From Linyphia triangularis (taxonomy: Eukaryota; Arthropoda; Arachnida; Araneae; Linyphiidae), in assembly GCA_963978545.1 (NCBI GenBank), contig OZ021732.1, forward strand, positions 43,658,059 through 43,722,058: a stretch of 64,000 nucleotides of DNA, given 5' to 3'. The notes under the pieces were generated by a model. The model saw nothing but the letters and a program-made list of their open reading frames with translations. It was not told the origin of the DNA and made no database searches. Position 1 is the first letter of the stretch; the number at the start of each line of letters is the position of its first letter. Positions 44,192 through 55,106 of this stretch are shown here, piece after piece. Position numbers and translations under genes: made by a program.

Positions 44192-47100
44192 ATGGCATTT
44201 TTGGGGCGTGGAAAGAAAGAGGATCTTAAGCTGTTGGCACAAGAATTGGGTGAAGATCCGAGTCCAGATTTAAAGGTAGTTGACCTGAAGAATTTGATAA
44301 TTAATTCACGGAACTACGACACCGAATTTGTTAAAGAAATGTTTGCCACTATAATAGATGATCGTTTAAGAAGAGAAGTACTTGAAATTGAGAAAGAACG
44401 CAGAAAAGAAGAACTTGAAATTGAGGAAGCTCGCAGAAAAGAAGAACTTGAAATTGAGGAAGCTCGCAGAAAAGAAGGAATCGAGGAAGCACGCAGAAAA
44501 GAAGAACTTGAAAATGAAGAAGCTCGCAGAAAAGAAGAGTATGAGCTAGAAAGATTAAGAATACAGCTCGAAATTCAAAAATGTGTTTCACCATCTGCAA
44601 ATGTCCCTCACACAGAATATGATCAACAAAGAATTGATTTAAAGAGGCTTATTCCAAGTTTTAATCCAAAAGAAGATGACATGGCAATATTTTTTAATCT
44701 ATTCGAGAGACAGCTAAAATTCTTGAAGGTTCCTGAATCACATTGGGTACCCTACCTAATCGGATCACTGCCAAGTGAAGTGGCTACGTTAATAGCTAGA
44801 GAATCCGAAGAAACGTCACAAGAATACACGAATGTCAAACAGATGCTTTTGAAGAGATTCAAACTTTCTGCTGAAAAGTTTAGGCAACTTTTCTGCCAAC
44901 ACAAGAAAAGACAGGAAAGCACTTGGCGGGATTTTTATTTCGAACTAAGAAGCTACTTCGAAGGATGGCTATGTGAGTTAAGGATCGAAGATTTTTGCAG
45001 TTTAAAGGATCTGATAATTTCCGACCAAATCAAGAAAAAAGCTCCTTCGGATTTCAGAGACCACTTCTTAGATGAATGGACTGGATGGGTGTCTCCAAGT
45101 GAGCTTGCAGACAAATTGGATGCTTACTGCAGTCTTCGAAAAACTATGAAGAAAGAAGATCAACCTGTTGGAAACAAGAGTCTAAATATCCAATCTAGCG
45201 ATGATACCTTCAGACAAAAGTCTTTTAAGAATAACTACAACTCTAAACGACACGAGAAGGACAAACCCATGCTCAAGACCGAAGAGGGAAAAACTTTTAA
45301 GTGCTATGGATGTGGATCCCCAGGTGTTATCAAATCCAAATGTCCAACCTGCACAAAGTCAAGAAATGATGGGGAAGCCTCTTTCGGAAACATTCAACTC
45401 CAATCCTGTGCACCTTTTCAAGTTGCTAACTTGAAGGTCTCAATTAATGGAATATATGGGATCGTATGCGCTGACAGCGGAGCAAGCCACTGTATTGCAG
45501 AAGAGATGCTACATCATCTTCTTTTAGAACAAGGAGTACAATTCAAACCTGAACAACGAGTCATGAGCATGGCTAATGGACATAAATCTACGGTGAATGT
45601 AAGCACTGCGCTTGTTACCATTGAACTTGAAGGGAGAGCGTTCCAAATCAAGTTGATTGTTCTTCCAGATGCAAAAGAAAATCGAACATTATTGGGCATC
45701 GATTTTCTACAAGAAGCTGGAGTTGTTTTAAACCTAAAAGAACATGTATGGTTTTACAATGACAGACCCCATGAATGTTATGAATTGGCATCTGAAAAGA
45801 GTGTTCCAACTTTAACGTCTCCACCTTGTTTCAAAATCAATTCATGTTCTCTACGTGACGAAGAGGGTCAGCAATTGACCGGAGAGCAAAGAGACGCTTT
45901 GAATTCTGTATTGAAGGATTTCGATGAGGTGTTTCGTCCAGGGGGAGATGCCACCCCTTTTATAGAACATCACATTGATACCGGTACACATGCACCAGTA
46001 GCCGTACCTCCATATAGGATTCCTCCCCCAAAGAAAGATATTCTTCGAAAAGAACTGGATCGATTATTGACAGAAGGAGTTATTGAAGAATGTGAGTCGC
46101 CATACGCCGCTCCAGTCGTGCTTGTGCCAAAGCCTAATGGAAGCATACGACTATGTGTTGACTACAGGAAGCTGAACGAGATTACAGTTCCTGACTCCTA
46201 TCCATTGCCAAGAATGGACGATTTGCTACATGCAGCCAAACATACTCCATACATGTCTACAATTGATCTTCGTTCAGGATATTATCAAGTTAATGTCGCT
46301 GCTGCTGACAGAGATAAAACAGCATTCGTTACTCCGTATGGGTCTTTTAGATTCATTCGTATGGCTATGGGACTTCGAAACGCTCCAGCCACATTCCAGA
46401 GGCTCGCCGATCGTTTCCGAAGTGGGCTAACTGATGTATTAACTTTGGCATACTTAGATGACATTATCGTCTTATCTGAAACCTTTGAACAACATCTGGC
46501 TGATCTTCGGAAGGTATTTCGGAGACTTTTGACTTTCAAACTATGTGCAAACAGGGAGAAGTGTAACTTTGCATGTTCACGAGTCAAATTTCTTGGACAT
46601 TGGATCACAAGCTCCGGATTAGAAGTAGATCCAGAGAAAACAAGTTCTGTCATGAACATTCCTCCACCTAAGACGGTAAAACAGCTACAATCTTTCTTGC
46701 AGTCTTGCTCTTGGTACAGAAGATTTATAAAGAATTTCTCTGATTTAGCCAGACCATTGAGTAACTTGACTAAAAAGAATGTTACTTGGAAATGGGGTAA
46801 GGAAGAGCAAACTGTCTTTGAAGAATTGAAACAACGACTCATTACAGCTCCTGTGCTTTCACAAGTTCAAGAAGACAAACCCTTTGTATTGAGAACAGAT
46901 GCTAGTAGTTACGCCCTTGGAGCTGTTCTTTTACAAGGACATGGTGCGGACGAGCACCCTGTAGAATATGCAAGTCGTCTGTTGACCTCTGCTGAGAGAA
47001 ATTACTCTACTACAGAGCGGGAAGCTTTAGCTGTCATATGGGCTCTAAACAAATTTCGTGGCTATATCGATGGATCGGAAGTTACAGTTGCTTCTGACCA

Positions 47101-48655
47101 CCAACCGTTGAAGTGGCTCATGAGTCTGAAATCTCCTTCTGGAAGACTTGCCAGATGGGCCTTGCAGTTACAGTCATTCAACGTTAAGATGACTTACATT
47201 CCGGGTAAATGTAATGTTATGGCTGACATGCTGTCACGCCCAACTTGCCATGATGAATCCAAAGAAGTTTGTGACCTATGTATGGTTGTTGCCGACTTTC
47301 CTACTCGACGTCCAGCAGAGATACGAACTGAACAGCTGAAAGATGATGACATAAAGAATATCATTGAAAGTTTTGAAGGAAAAGATACAGATGTTTCCAG
47401 ATGGACTGGACGGGGTTATCTAATGAATAATGAAATTCTTTACCGGTACTCTCCAGATTCAGAATCGGAAGATGCTCAGTTAGTTGTCCCCTCCCATGAA
47501 CAAGAGCTGGTGTTGAAAGAGCATCATGATGCTCCTACGGCTTCTCACTATGGTATAGAAGGAACTTTTCAACGGATAGCTACTCGATATTATTGGACGG
47601 GAATGCGCAAAACTATTGCCGATTATGTAAAGAATTGTCCTGACTGTAGTAGATACAAAGCTTCTAACCAAAAGCCTTCAGGTTTATTACAAACACCTGT
47701 GTATTCCCAAAGGTTTGAAACCATTGCCATCGACTTCTTTGGTCCATTACCTGAAGGAGAAGGAGGGAAAAAGTGGATTTTCATAGTCGAAGACTGCGCC
47801 ACCAGATGGATTGAACTGTTTGCCCTTGAGACATCTACAGCAAAAGAGTGTGCTCTTACGCTCTTGAATGAAGTTTTTCTTCGATATGGGCTCAGCCGTC
47901 GTGTCATTAGTGACAATGGTGCGCAATTCGTAAGTGCTATAATGCAACAACTGTTGTATTTCCTTGACATAAAACAGAGTCTTACTCCCTTCTATCACCC
48001 TCAAGCAAATCCTGTCGAAAGAAAAAACCGGGATCTAAAGACGCGCCTAGCGATATTGGTCGGTAATGACCACAGCACTTGGGTAGAGCGGTTGCCTTCC
48101 ATTCGGTTTGCCATGAACTCGTCGAAATGTGAAAGTACAGGACAGACTGCTGCTTACCTACATTTTGGTAGAGAAATGAGGACTCCTGATGATGTTTCTC
48201 GTGATCTAAGAGCCATCATTCAGAATGATAACTTTGTCCCAGAAATAACACCCTACCTTAAAAGATTTGCTGAGACATTGAAAGGAGTTCGGGAGAGGGT
48301 AGAGATACAGCAGGATCGTCGAAAAGACTATGCTGATAAATCTAGGAAAGAAGGACCTCGTTACGTTCCTGGCGATATGGTATGGGTTACATCACATCAT
48401 TTAAGCAACAAGAAACATGGAAAAACATCGAAGTTTATGCCGAGAAGAGACGGACCATATGTAATATTGACTCAAAGATCTCCAACAACATATGAAGTGG
48501 GTAACCAAGACAATCTTGATGTGCCATTGGGTACTTATCATAGTTCAGCACTGTGTCCTTACCAAGGTCAAGATTCTCAGCCAGAAGTACCTCTTCGAAA
48601 ACGCGGACGGCCTAAAAAGAAAGCTGCCATCCCAGATTCACCTTCACCAAAATAA
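44192..48655 (+). CDS. Ty3/Gypsy Gag-Pol polyprotein
   Basis: 1487 residues from the first ATG (44192). Order: short N-terminal domain; a charged coiled coil with repeated EEARRKEELEI units (about 60-130); Gag (about 130-330); a zinc-knuckle-like CYGCGSPGVIKSKC at about 371; retropepsin-type protease with ADSGAS at about 427; reverse transcriptase with YLDD at about 753; RNase H with RTDASSYALG at about 900 and TEREALAVIWAL; integrase with an H-H-C-C zinc region (HYGIEG...NCPDC). The integrase triad is D at about 1180 (AIDFFG), D at about 1240 (SDNGAQF) and E at about 1275 (NPVERKNR). It encodes everything needed for virus-like particle formation, cDNA synthesis and insertion in one frame without gag/pol frameshift. 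The knuckle has Val where the family's CCHC has His. The C-terminus is Lys/Arg/Pro-rich without a clear chromodomain. Confidence 0.96.
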   Translation: MAFLGRGKKEDLKLLAQELGEDPSPDLKVVDLKNLIINSRNYDTEFVKEMFATIIDDRLRREVLEIEKERRKEELEIEEARRKEELEIEEARRKEGIEEARRKEELENEEARRKEEYELERLRIQLEIQKCVSPSANVPHTEYDQQRIDLKRLIPSFNPKEDDMAIFFNLFERQLKFLKVPESHWVPYLIGSLPSEVATLIARESEETSQEYTNVKQMLLKRFKLSAEKFRQLFCQHKKRQESTWRDFYFELRSYFEGWLCELRIEDFCSLKDLIISDQIKKKAPSDFRDHFLDEWTGWVSPSELADKLDAYCSLRKTMKKEDQPVGNKSLNIQSSDDTFRQKSFKNNYNSKRHEKDKPMLKTEEGKTFKCYGCGSPGVIKSKCPTCTKSRNDGEASFGNIQLQSCAPFQVANLKVSINGIYGIVCADSGASHCIAEEMLHHLLLEQGVQFKPEQRVMSMANGHKSTVNVSTALVTIELEGRAFQIKLIVLPDAKENRTLLGIDFLQEAGVVLNLKEHVWFYNDRPHECYELASEKSVPTLTSPPCFKINSCSLRDEEGQQLTGEQRDALNSVLKDFDEVFRPGGDATPFIEHHIDTGTHAPVAVPPYRIPPPKKDILRKELDRLLTEGVIEECESPYAAPVVLVPKPNGSIRLCVDYRKLNEITVPDSYPLPRMDDLLHAAKHTPYMSTIDLRSGYYQVNVAAADRDKTAFVTPYGSFRFIRMAMGLRNAPATFQRLADRFRSGLTDVLTLAYLDDIIVLSETFEQHLADLRKVFRRLLTFKLCANREKCNFACSRVKFLGHWITSSGLEVDPEKTSSVMNIPPPKTVKQLQSFLQSCSWYRRFIKNFSDLARPLSNLTKKNVTWKWGKEEQTVFEELKQRLITAPVLSQVQEDKPFVLRTDASSYALGAVLLQGHGADEHPVEYASRLLTSAERNYSTTEREALAVIWALNKFRGYIDGSEVTVASDHQPLKWLMSLKSPSGRLARWALQLQSFNVKMTYIPGKCNVMADMLSRPTCHDESKEVCDLCMVVADFPTRRPAEIRTEQLKDDDIKNIIESFEGKDTDVSRWTGRGYLMNNEILYRYSPDSESEDAQLVVPSHEQELVLKEHHDAPTASHYGIEGTFQRIATRYYWTGMRKTIADYVKNCPDCSRYKASNQKPSGLLQTPVYSQRFETIAIDFFGPLPEGEGGKKWIFIVEDCATRWIELFALETSTAKECALTLLNEVFLRYGLSRRVISDNGAQFVSAIMQQLLYFLDIKQSLTPFYHPQANPVERKNRDLKTRLAILVGNDHSTWVERLPSIRFAMNSSKCESTGQTAAYLHFGREMRTPDDVSRDLRAIIQNDNFVPEITPYLKRFAETLKGVRERVEIQQDRRKDYADKSRKEGPRYVPGDMVWVTSHHLSNKKHGKTSKFMPRRDGPYVILTQRSPTTYEVGNQDNLDVPLGTYHSSALCPYQGQDSQPEVPLRKRGRPKKKAAIPDSPSPK

Positions 48656-48707
48656 GATCACAAGAACATTTCTGTGTCTGGCTCCTGGTCGGGACGACTT
48701 CGGACCC

Positions 48708-48717
48708 AGAGGGGGAG
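48708..48717 (+). other. Polypurine tract of the Gypsy element
   Basis: AGAGGGGGAG immediately upstream of the 3' LTR (48720), the expected plus-strand primer. Confidence 0.8.
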
Positions 48718-48719
48718 TC

Positions 48720-48955
48720 TGTAGCAGAATAAATATATCCTCGTGCATCTCTTGCTGGATGATTATATCCTCGTGCCGTCACAACTAGATATCCTCGCGC
48801 TTTACCTTGGTAGTTGTGTTCTATAGATTTTAAGATAGCAGTTGAGTTTCGGAGAATGGCGTATTAACTAATAAAGTTGTTTCTTTAAACCGTTTTGTAT
48901 TAATACAAGCGTAAACAATTTACAAGTTTGTTATCTCATCGACATCACTGCTATA
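48720..48955 (+). repeat. 3' LTR of the Gypsy element
   Basis: 236 bp, identical to the 5' LTR except for T in place of C near 48895. Followed by the AGGT target duplication. Confidence 0.93.
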
Positions 48956-48972
48956 AGGTTGGTTTTTTGATT

Positions 48973-49110
48973 GCGTGGCACGAGCCGACGTGTATCGAGC
49001 CAACAGGATAAAAGTGTACCACTAGCGCACAAACACCTGTTTATAAGGGGGAGGAAATCCGCGACAAAGTAACATGGTATCATGAGCGCACAAACTCTAG
49101 TTTATCAGGG
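48973..49110. repeat. Inverted repeat, left arm (GCGCACAAAC motifs)
   Basis: Contains GTGGCACGAGCCGA and two GCGCACAAAC motifs, each followed by a C/T-rich block ending in TTTA. The reverse complement of 51185-51325 carries GTGGCAAGAGCCGA and two GCGCACAAAC motifs in the same order. The arms, about 2.1 kb apart, may be the ends of an unclassified DNA element. The Gypsy element inserted just outside the left arm. Confidence 0.55.
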
Positions 49111-49246
49111 GTTCACTTCTTCATTTCACTGGAGCGAACAAAAATAGATTTATTTTACTAAGTAAAGGATAGGTTTTCTTTATTATAAAGAGCCAAATCT
49201 CCAAAACTGTATTTTTTTTGCGGCTAAATTTGTTACTCAGTGTATG

Positions 49247-49874
49247 CAGAGCCCAATCATGACAAGTTAGGGCCCAAGGCCCGGACACATTCGGGGGCCC
49301 TTTTTTCAAACGGATGATTTATTGGAAATGGACTCGACTCAAAGTCAAATGAATTAACATGAAATATAGAAAAAGTTGATGTCTTAATGTTAATATTATT
49401 TTCTAAAACTTGTTTTTTTTTTTAGTTTTTTTTATCACAGATAAAGAAACAAATTTCAAACAATCAAATTTATAAATCAAAGAAGGAAAAACTTTGTTAT
49501 GTATAACATTGCATTTCACTATAACAATGTGTATATGACGACAATATCTGCAGCATTATTCACAACTTCAGAGTCGACATTTGCTGATCTCACTTAAAAT
49601 TCGTCAAGACTTCCTTTCAATTTTTTTCTTCCCTATTTTCAAAAACGCTTTCACGCTTTTCAACGGTTTATTTAAATAAATACACTCTGGGATACTAAAG
49701 GCGGTTCAAGATCAATGCGAAATGATTTCTATGTAAAAATTATTTTATACAGGTTATAAAAGATATTCACATAGCTTGTGTGAAACAAAAATGGTTTACA
49801 GCCTATTTCGGGGCCCCCTAAAATCACGGGCCAAAGGCCCGGGCCTTGTGGGCCTAGGCAATGATCAGGCCCTG
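49247..49874. mobile_element. hAT-like non-autonomous element
   Basis: Left terminus CAGAGCCCAATCATGAC; right terminus, reverse-complemented, CAGGGCCTGATCATTGC. An exact 8-bp direct repeat, AGTGTATG, flanks it at 49239-49246 and 49875-49882. GGGCCC/AAGGCCCGG blocks sit inside both ends. 628 bp with no coding capacity. Confidence 0.88.
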
Positions 49875-50249
49875 AGTGTATGCAGTACATATTAATAGAA
49901 CTTGCAAAGCCAAAATACGCATTTTTATGTTTTTGTCAGATACTAGGTTTTTAATTTGGACAGCTGATTTATATTTCTTATGATGATTACGTTCTGTTTA
50001 AATTAGAAGTTTCAATCCGTTGCACTTTTGCGGCTAATTTTAAATTCTGATAAGTTTTTGGTTTGCATGTTTAGTTTGCTTTATTTCGAGTTCCTCATTT
50101 TCACTGTGTTCTGCATTGTTGTAAATTTTACATTTGCCAATAAAATGGCCTGCGCGTTTGCAGTTTTACATGAATGTTCATCTTTTAATACAATCAGAAT
50201 GCAACATTTTTATACTTGCCATCCCCATTTTTCTTAATTTTAAGTTCAA

Positions 50250-50822
50250 TTAAAAAAAAGTAAATTAAAAAAAGTCATCAAAAAACAAATTAAAATTGTA
50301 ACATTCTTTTTGTCAATAATCCAATTAGAATGTCAAAACTACTTGTGTTGAAAATTTCAGAACTGTCGCCCAAGTAGAAATCGTTTTGTAAAATATTTGT
50401 TAATTAAAAAAGAACTAAATAAAAATTTCAAATTCTGTTCTTCTAAAGTCCAATTAGGAGGCCACAACTACTTATGTTGAAAATTTCAGAGCTGTAACCC
50501 TATTAGAAGTCATTTCATAATATTTTTTTAATTAATTAAGAAAATTATTTAAAAAATAACTAATTAAAATTTTAACATTCTGTTTTTCAAAAGTTCAATT
50601 AGAAGGCTAAAACTACTTATGTTGAAAATTTCAGAGCTGTATCTCTATTTGAAGTCACTTTGTAAAAAAAAATAATTAAAAAAGAGCTAATTAAAATTTT
50701 AACATTTTGTTTGACATAAGTAAAATTAGAAGGCCTAAACTTCTTATGTTGAAAATTTCAGAGCTCTACTCCAATTTTAAGTAGCTTTCTATAGATCCAC
50801 AGACAGCTTGTTTTATTATAGA
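50250..50822 (-). mobile_element. Helitron-like element with 115-bp repeats, copy 2
   Basis: Minus strand starts TCTATAATAAAACAAGCTGT after an A (50823), then a TCTGTGGATCTATAGAAA stretch and about four diverged 115-bp units like those at 32640-33597. The left end fades into AT-rich sequence; no CTRR terminus was found. Confidence 0.6.
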
Positions 50823-50823
50823 T

Positions 50824-53425
50824 ATACACCTTATAAAACACCTTATAAACACATTTGTTAAAAACTATGTATTTAAAAAAAAAAAAAAAAATTAAAAACT
50901 TATAATTAAATGCATATTGAAGCCAGATTCACAATTCTTCATGTCTCGCACATCCATCAATATAATATATTTTATTTGCAATAAAATTCATACCTCTAAC
51001 TTAATTACAAGTTCATTTATGTCCGTTCTAATAACGTTCTAATTAGTCAGTATAATTGCAATTAGTTAATTAAAAAATTAACGGAAAAAAAAGTTTATGC
51101 ATAAAAATGTATCATTTTTAATTTTGATATACTGCCAAAAAGTTTGAAATTATAACATAAAAATTAAAGAATGGAGATCCTACCCTCTGCACATAAAGTA
51201 GCAGTTTGTGCGCTCTTGGTACCATTCGCTTGATAAATGAGAGGCATCTCTCTCCCTGCAGGTGTTTGTGCGCTTCTGGTACGATGCGCTCATGACAATT
51301 CGGCTCTTGCCACGACACCGGGTTTTTTTTGCCCGCCGTTGTGTGGCTCTTGGGCTAAGAAAACAACTTATGCAAACTATTCCACACTCTGCATCCATTT
51401 TAATGAATGATTGTTTTCAGTCTTCCACATAAAAAAGTTATCCCATGATTAAATTGAAATTTGCTTACAGTGGAAGAAAAATAGTGTCAAACATATGAAA
51501 TAGACTTATGTGAAGGATGATGAGATTTTAAGATCAGATGTAGCATTGGACAATTGGCGATTTTTTGCTTTTAAACGATCCGAAAAATTGCCAAAATCAA
51601 AACATGGTAATTAAAATCAAAATATAAATAAAATTATAATAAAATAAAGATTTGACTTAAATAAAACTCATTGCCAGAGACCGCATAAATACTGGCCAAA
51701 TAAAATTGCTCTAAAGAAATGTCCTATACTACATCTGTATCAGAATTTGTATATTCTTTTATTTATAAATGTTAAATATAAAATTCTTAAAATATGGTTC
51801 ATATAAATATGGTGATAATAAGTTCCTTCAAAATGCCATACTATTTTTTTTTTTTTTTTGTGGAATTGAAATTTTAAAACATTCACTTACAAGACATAGG
51901 TCTGAATTTGAATATTTTTTTGTATTTTTGTTAATTTTTATGTTTTTTCAAAAGTATTTGAATTCAAAGCTACTTTTTATGTGACACAATGTCATTATTT
52001 TAGATCTAATGCCAAAAGTAAAATAGAAGAAGTTTGAGATAGAAAAGACAATAGGCAGTGAAAAGTTGCAATATTTTATCGCTTTTCCTGTAAACTGAAG
52101 GTTTCAATATTATGAGTCTTTTTCAAATGATGAATGTATAAAACTTTATTTTGTTTACTGTCGACAATTTAACACTGTTCGAGATATTGAATAACAAATT
52201 TTTATTTTATTTTTAGTGACTGAAAATACTTTATCCATGTGAGTATTTGCTGCATTTTTTATGAATAATTTTCCTGTACAATGATGCACTAAATCAGCAT
52301 TTGCCACTAAATTTTAGAGACTAGCCATATGATTTATGTTGGAGGTTTTTGCGGATTGCAGATTTTTACGGAATACACTAATGTATTAATTATTATCAGT
52401 TTAACAATATCAAGTATTTCTTAAAACTGCACAAAAAAAAAAGTATTTCATTTTTTTTTATCTTAATAAATTTACAATTGGTATTTGATTCTTTTTATTC
52501 TCATATTAATTAAAAAATTACAATTTTCATTCTTACTTAATCAAAGAAGTGAATCTTTTATTTTAATGTGACAGTGTAACTTAATCTAACTTTTAACTTC
52601 GATATTTAAACCTTACCTCCTATTTCCCCTGCTTTAGTCCATATCAATTGTGACACGATGACAGCAGAATTCGTTTAGTTTTTTTATCGATAGTTGCTGT
52701 ATGTCACAGTTTTGTTGCCGCCAATCTTAAAAAATACTATACTATTTTGGACAGGTTAAAATTATGTAAATGTCCATGCTGGGAAGTTATATTTTTGTTC
52801 AACTTCTCTACTGACAGCGGATCACAGAAAAATATGTTGCAGGCGGCACTAAATGAACCAAATTTGAAAAGAAATTATAACTAAATAATGGATGAAACTT
52901 TTTCATTTAGCGGTGTTTTCAGCAACTCACAAAATGTCAAGGAACTAGGCGATTTTCGAAAAATTGTAATTAAACCCAGAACTTTTTTTCTAAATAAAAT
53001 AAAAAACGATAACTCTTAGAACAAGAAATCACATTCTCCAAAAATAACTTCAATATCTTTAGAAAATTTATTAACAAATTAATTTATTTGTCAATCAGTT
53101 TCCTTAAATTTATTTTTTAATGGTAATTTCCACCTGTGTTAAAGTATGAGTGGCAAAGTTAAATGTATGAGTGGTGTTAGTTAAATTCAAAATGATTTTT
53201 TTCTGGATACTCTGAAGTTTCATTACCTATAACTCTAAATTAGGTAAATTTGAAAAAACCCTTTTAAATTTACAAATGAAATTCAATTTTTTTAAGCCCA
53301 AAAGAGCATGTATATAATTTTTTTAATAAAATAAAAATAACTTATTTTTATGAAAAAAAATCTATATCATATAATAAAATTCTATTTTTATCATTAAATG
53401 TGAGAGTTTTTTCCTTATTTGATAG
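50824..53425. other. Non-coding stretch upstream of the ZSWIM7-like exons
   Basis: AT-rich. It holds the right inverted-repeat arm (51185-51325) and poly-A/T runs. Upstream exons of the ZSWIM7 homologue should lie here or further left; I could not identify one with a convincing donor and the required phase (ending two bases into a codon). Confidence 0.4.
51185..51325. repeat. Inverted repeat, right arm
   Basis: Reverse-complement partner of 48973-49110: GTTTGTGCGC occurs twice, followed by TCGGCTCTTGCCAC. The minus-strand frames here (51118-51398) are translations of the repeat and are not supported as genes. Confidence 0.55.
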
Positions 53426-53607
53426 GTTATTATTCATGTTTGATTTAACTGCTGTTCAAGCTTTAGATTTAGTGGATCATAGATGCATTTCTCGCATTGT
53501 GTCTCCTAGTGGCCGTGAGTTGTACAAAGTCGAAAGGAGTGCGTCTGAATTTCATATATGTTTGAAAAATAGCAACTATTGTACATGTCCCTCATTCGTT
53601 TTTCACG
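53426..53607 (+). CDS. ZSWIM7: ZSWIM7-like protein, SWIM-finger exon
   Basis: The acceptor is TTATTTGATAG (53415-53425); the donor GTAAGT at 53608-53613. The first base completes a codon. Reads LLFMFDLTAVQALDLVDHR, then SRIVSPSGRELYKV and NYCTCPSFVFH. QALDLVD, SPSGR-x-x-Y-x-V and the C-x-C of the SWIM finger are the hallmarks of ZSWIM7/SWS1, a partner of RAD51 paralogues in homologous recombination. The rest of the finger (C-x-H) is two exons on. The usual N-terminal 35-40 residues are missing, so at least one upstream exon was not found; an ATG at 53436 could start a shorter form. Confidence 0.85.
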
Positions 53608-54146
53608 GTAAGTGAAACATTTAAGTTTTTATTTCACTAAAGGGCTATATGAGTGTTTCATCACTATAATCTGTCTTTGTATGAATTCTAAGATCTCAAA
53701 AGATAATGCAAAGTTATGAGGAATTTTTTGTGACAATTTGTGTGTTTAATATTGTTCTGTTTCATTACAGATTTTTGAAATTTAATTAATTATTAAAAAT
53801 ATTGCATTCTTACTAACATTATAATAAAATAAAATTACAACAAATGGAATGGTTGTTAATCCAAATTATAGAATTCGATTTCTCCGATTCCCCAGAATAA
53901 CTATGTAAGCAAGACTTGTTCTTCCACAAACAGTGTGACTATGTTTTTTTCTTCTTAATTCTGTATTTTGACGCATTTTAGACAACCAATAAATTTCTTT
54001 TTAAGCTGATTATATTACAATTGAGAGTGTTAATGCATGATGCTTATCACTATTAAATGATTATAATTAAATTTAGCTTAGTGTAATATTTAATAATGTA
54101 AGCATATTCCAAGTTACTTATCTTATCCTTTTTCTAAATTTTATAG

Positions 54147-54169
54147 TTCTAAAGAAAGGTCAGACTATG
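54147..54169 (+). CDS. ZSWIM7: ZSWIM7-like protein, 23-base micro-exon
   Basis: The acceptor TTTTATAG ends at 54146; the donor GTAGGT is at 54170-54175. The exon adds VLKKGQTM in phase (1 + 23 bases = 8 codons), exactly the linker between the C-x-C and C-x-H halves of the SWIM finger; vertebrate ZSWIM7 has a V-L-R-K-type linker of similar length. The micro-exon would be missed by frame scanning alone. Confidence 0.8.
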
Positions 54170-55106
54170 GTAGGTTTGTTACTTTTTTTATTTGATTATA
54201 ATTTTTTTTCCTAATTGTAGTTTTTGAGTGAAGTATACATGTAAAACACAGAATTTTCATAATCCAACAAGAGCTAAAATATGATATTCCTTTTGAATTT
54301 CTGTTATTCAAAACTGTTTTACTCAAATATTTTTAAGAGAATTTCTAAATATCATTTAGATCTATGTATGTTATTTTTTTTTTTACCAATACCACAATTA
54401 ACATCAATAATGTTATCAACATCCCTCAACATTTAAGTAGCATAAATTTGCCTTCGTGAATAATATTATATTAATATATATGAATTGTAAGTTGTTATAC
54501 TCTCTCCTGATGAAAGATATCTTAACTTAAATTATATTTCCAGATCTCATCTGGGAGCTATTGTATCTTTCAACAATATGTATTCTTAGCATTCAATATA
54601 TAAGTACTGCAGCCAACATCTTGCTTGATATCCTGTCTCAATCTTAAATTCTATTCCTTTTTTTCACCATAAATATCTTAAAAGATCATTATAATACCAT
54701 TTCAATCTGTGCATTTATTTAACTATTTCATTTTGTTCAATTTTATACATACTTGAAGAAGTTGAACAAAATTTTTAAGTAGTTCAATTACTTTGCTGTA
54801 AAAGTTACTAGATTATTTTGTTACGAGTTATTTTTTTTTCAAAAATGACTAGTAAGTAACTACATTTTATTCAAAAAGTATTTAGTTAAAACTTAAATTA
54901 TTCAAAAAAATTTAACTATTTACTAAGTATTTATAACTATTAGTTAATTAAAAAAACACTGCTGGATAACATTTACATATACTTTACTTAAGAAACTAAC
55001 TATTGAGTATTAAAACTATTTACATACAAAGAATTGTTTCAAAAGAACAAATGCTCAGAAAGAATGCTTTTTATATTCATTGATATTTTTTCTATTTCTA
55101 TTGCAG

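Larger units (their letters stand above)
43560..48955 (+). mobile_element. Ty3/Gypsy LTR retrotransposon, full length
   Basis: Both LTRs are 236 bp and differ at one base. A 4-bp duplication, AGGT, flanks the element (43556-43559 and 48956-48959); GGTT with LTR limits shifted by one is equally possible. Order: LTR, primer-binding site, leader, single gag-pol frame, polypurine tract, LTR. No envelope gene. Near-identical LTRs and an unbroken frame indicate a very recent insertion. Confidence 0.96.

Noticed and set aside
44349..44600. 83-residue minus-strand frame rich in Leu, Phe and Cys
   Set aside because: Antisense of the EEARRKEELEI repeats of the Gypsy polyprotein. Other frames inside 44180-48788 are likewise shadows.
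53400..53425. Start codon-like bases at the beginning of the 53400 frame
   Set aside because: A splice acceptor (TTATTTGATAG) lies inside it and ZSWIM7 similarity starts only after that point, so the first residues are intronic.
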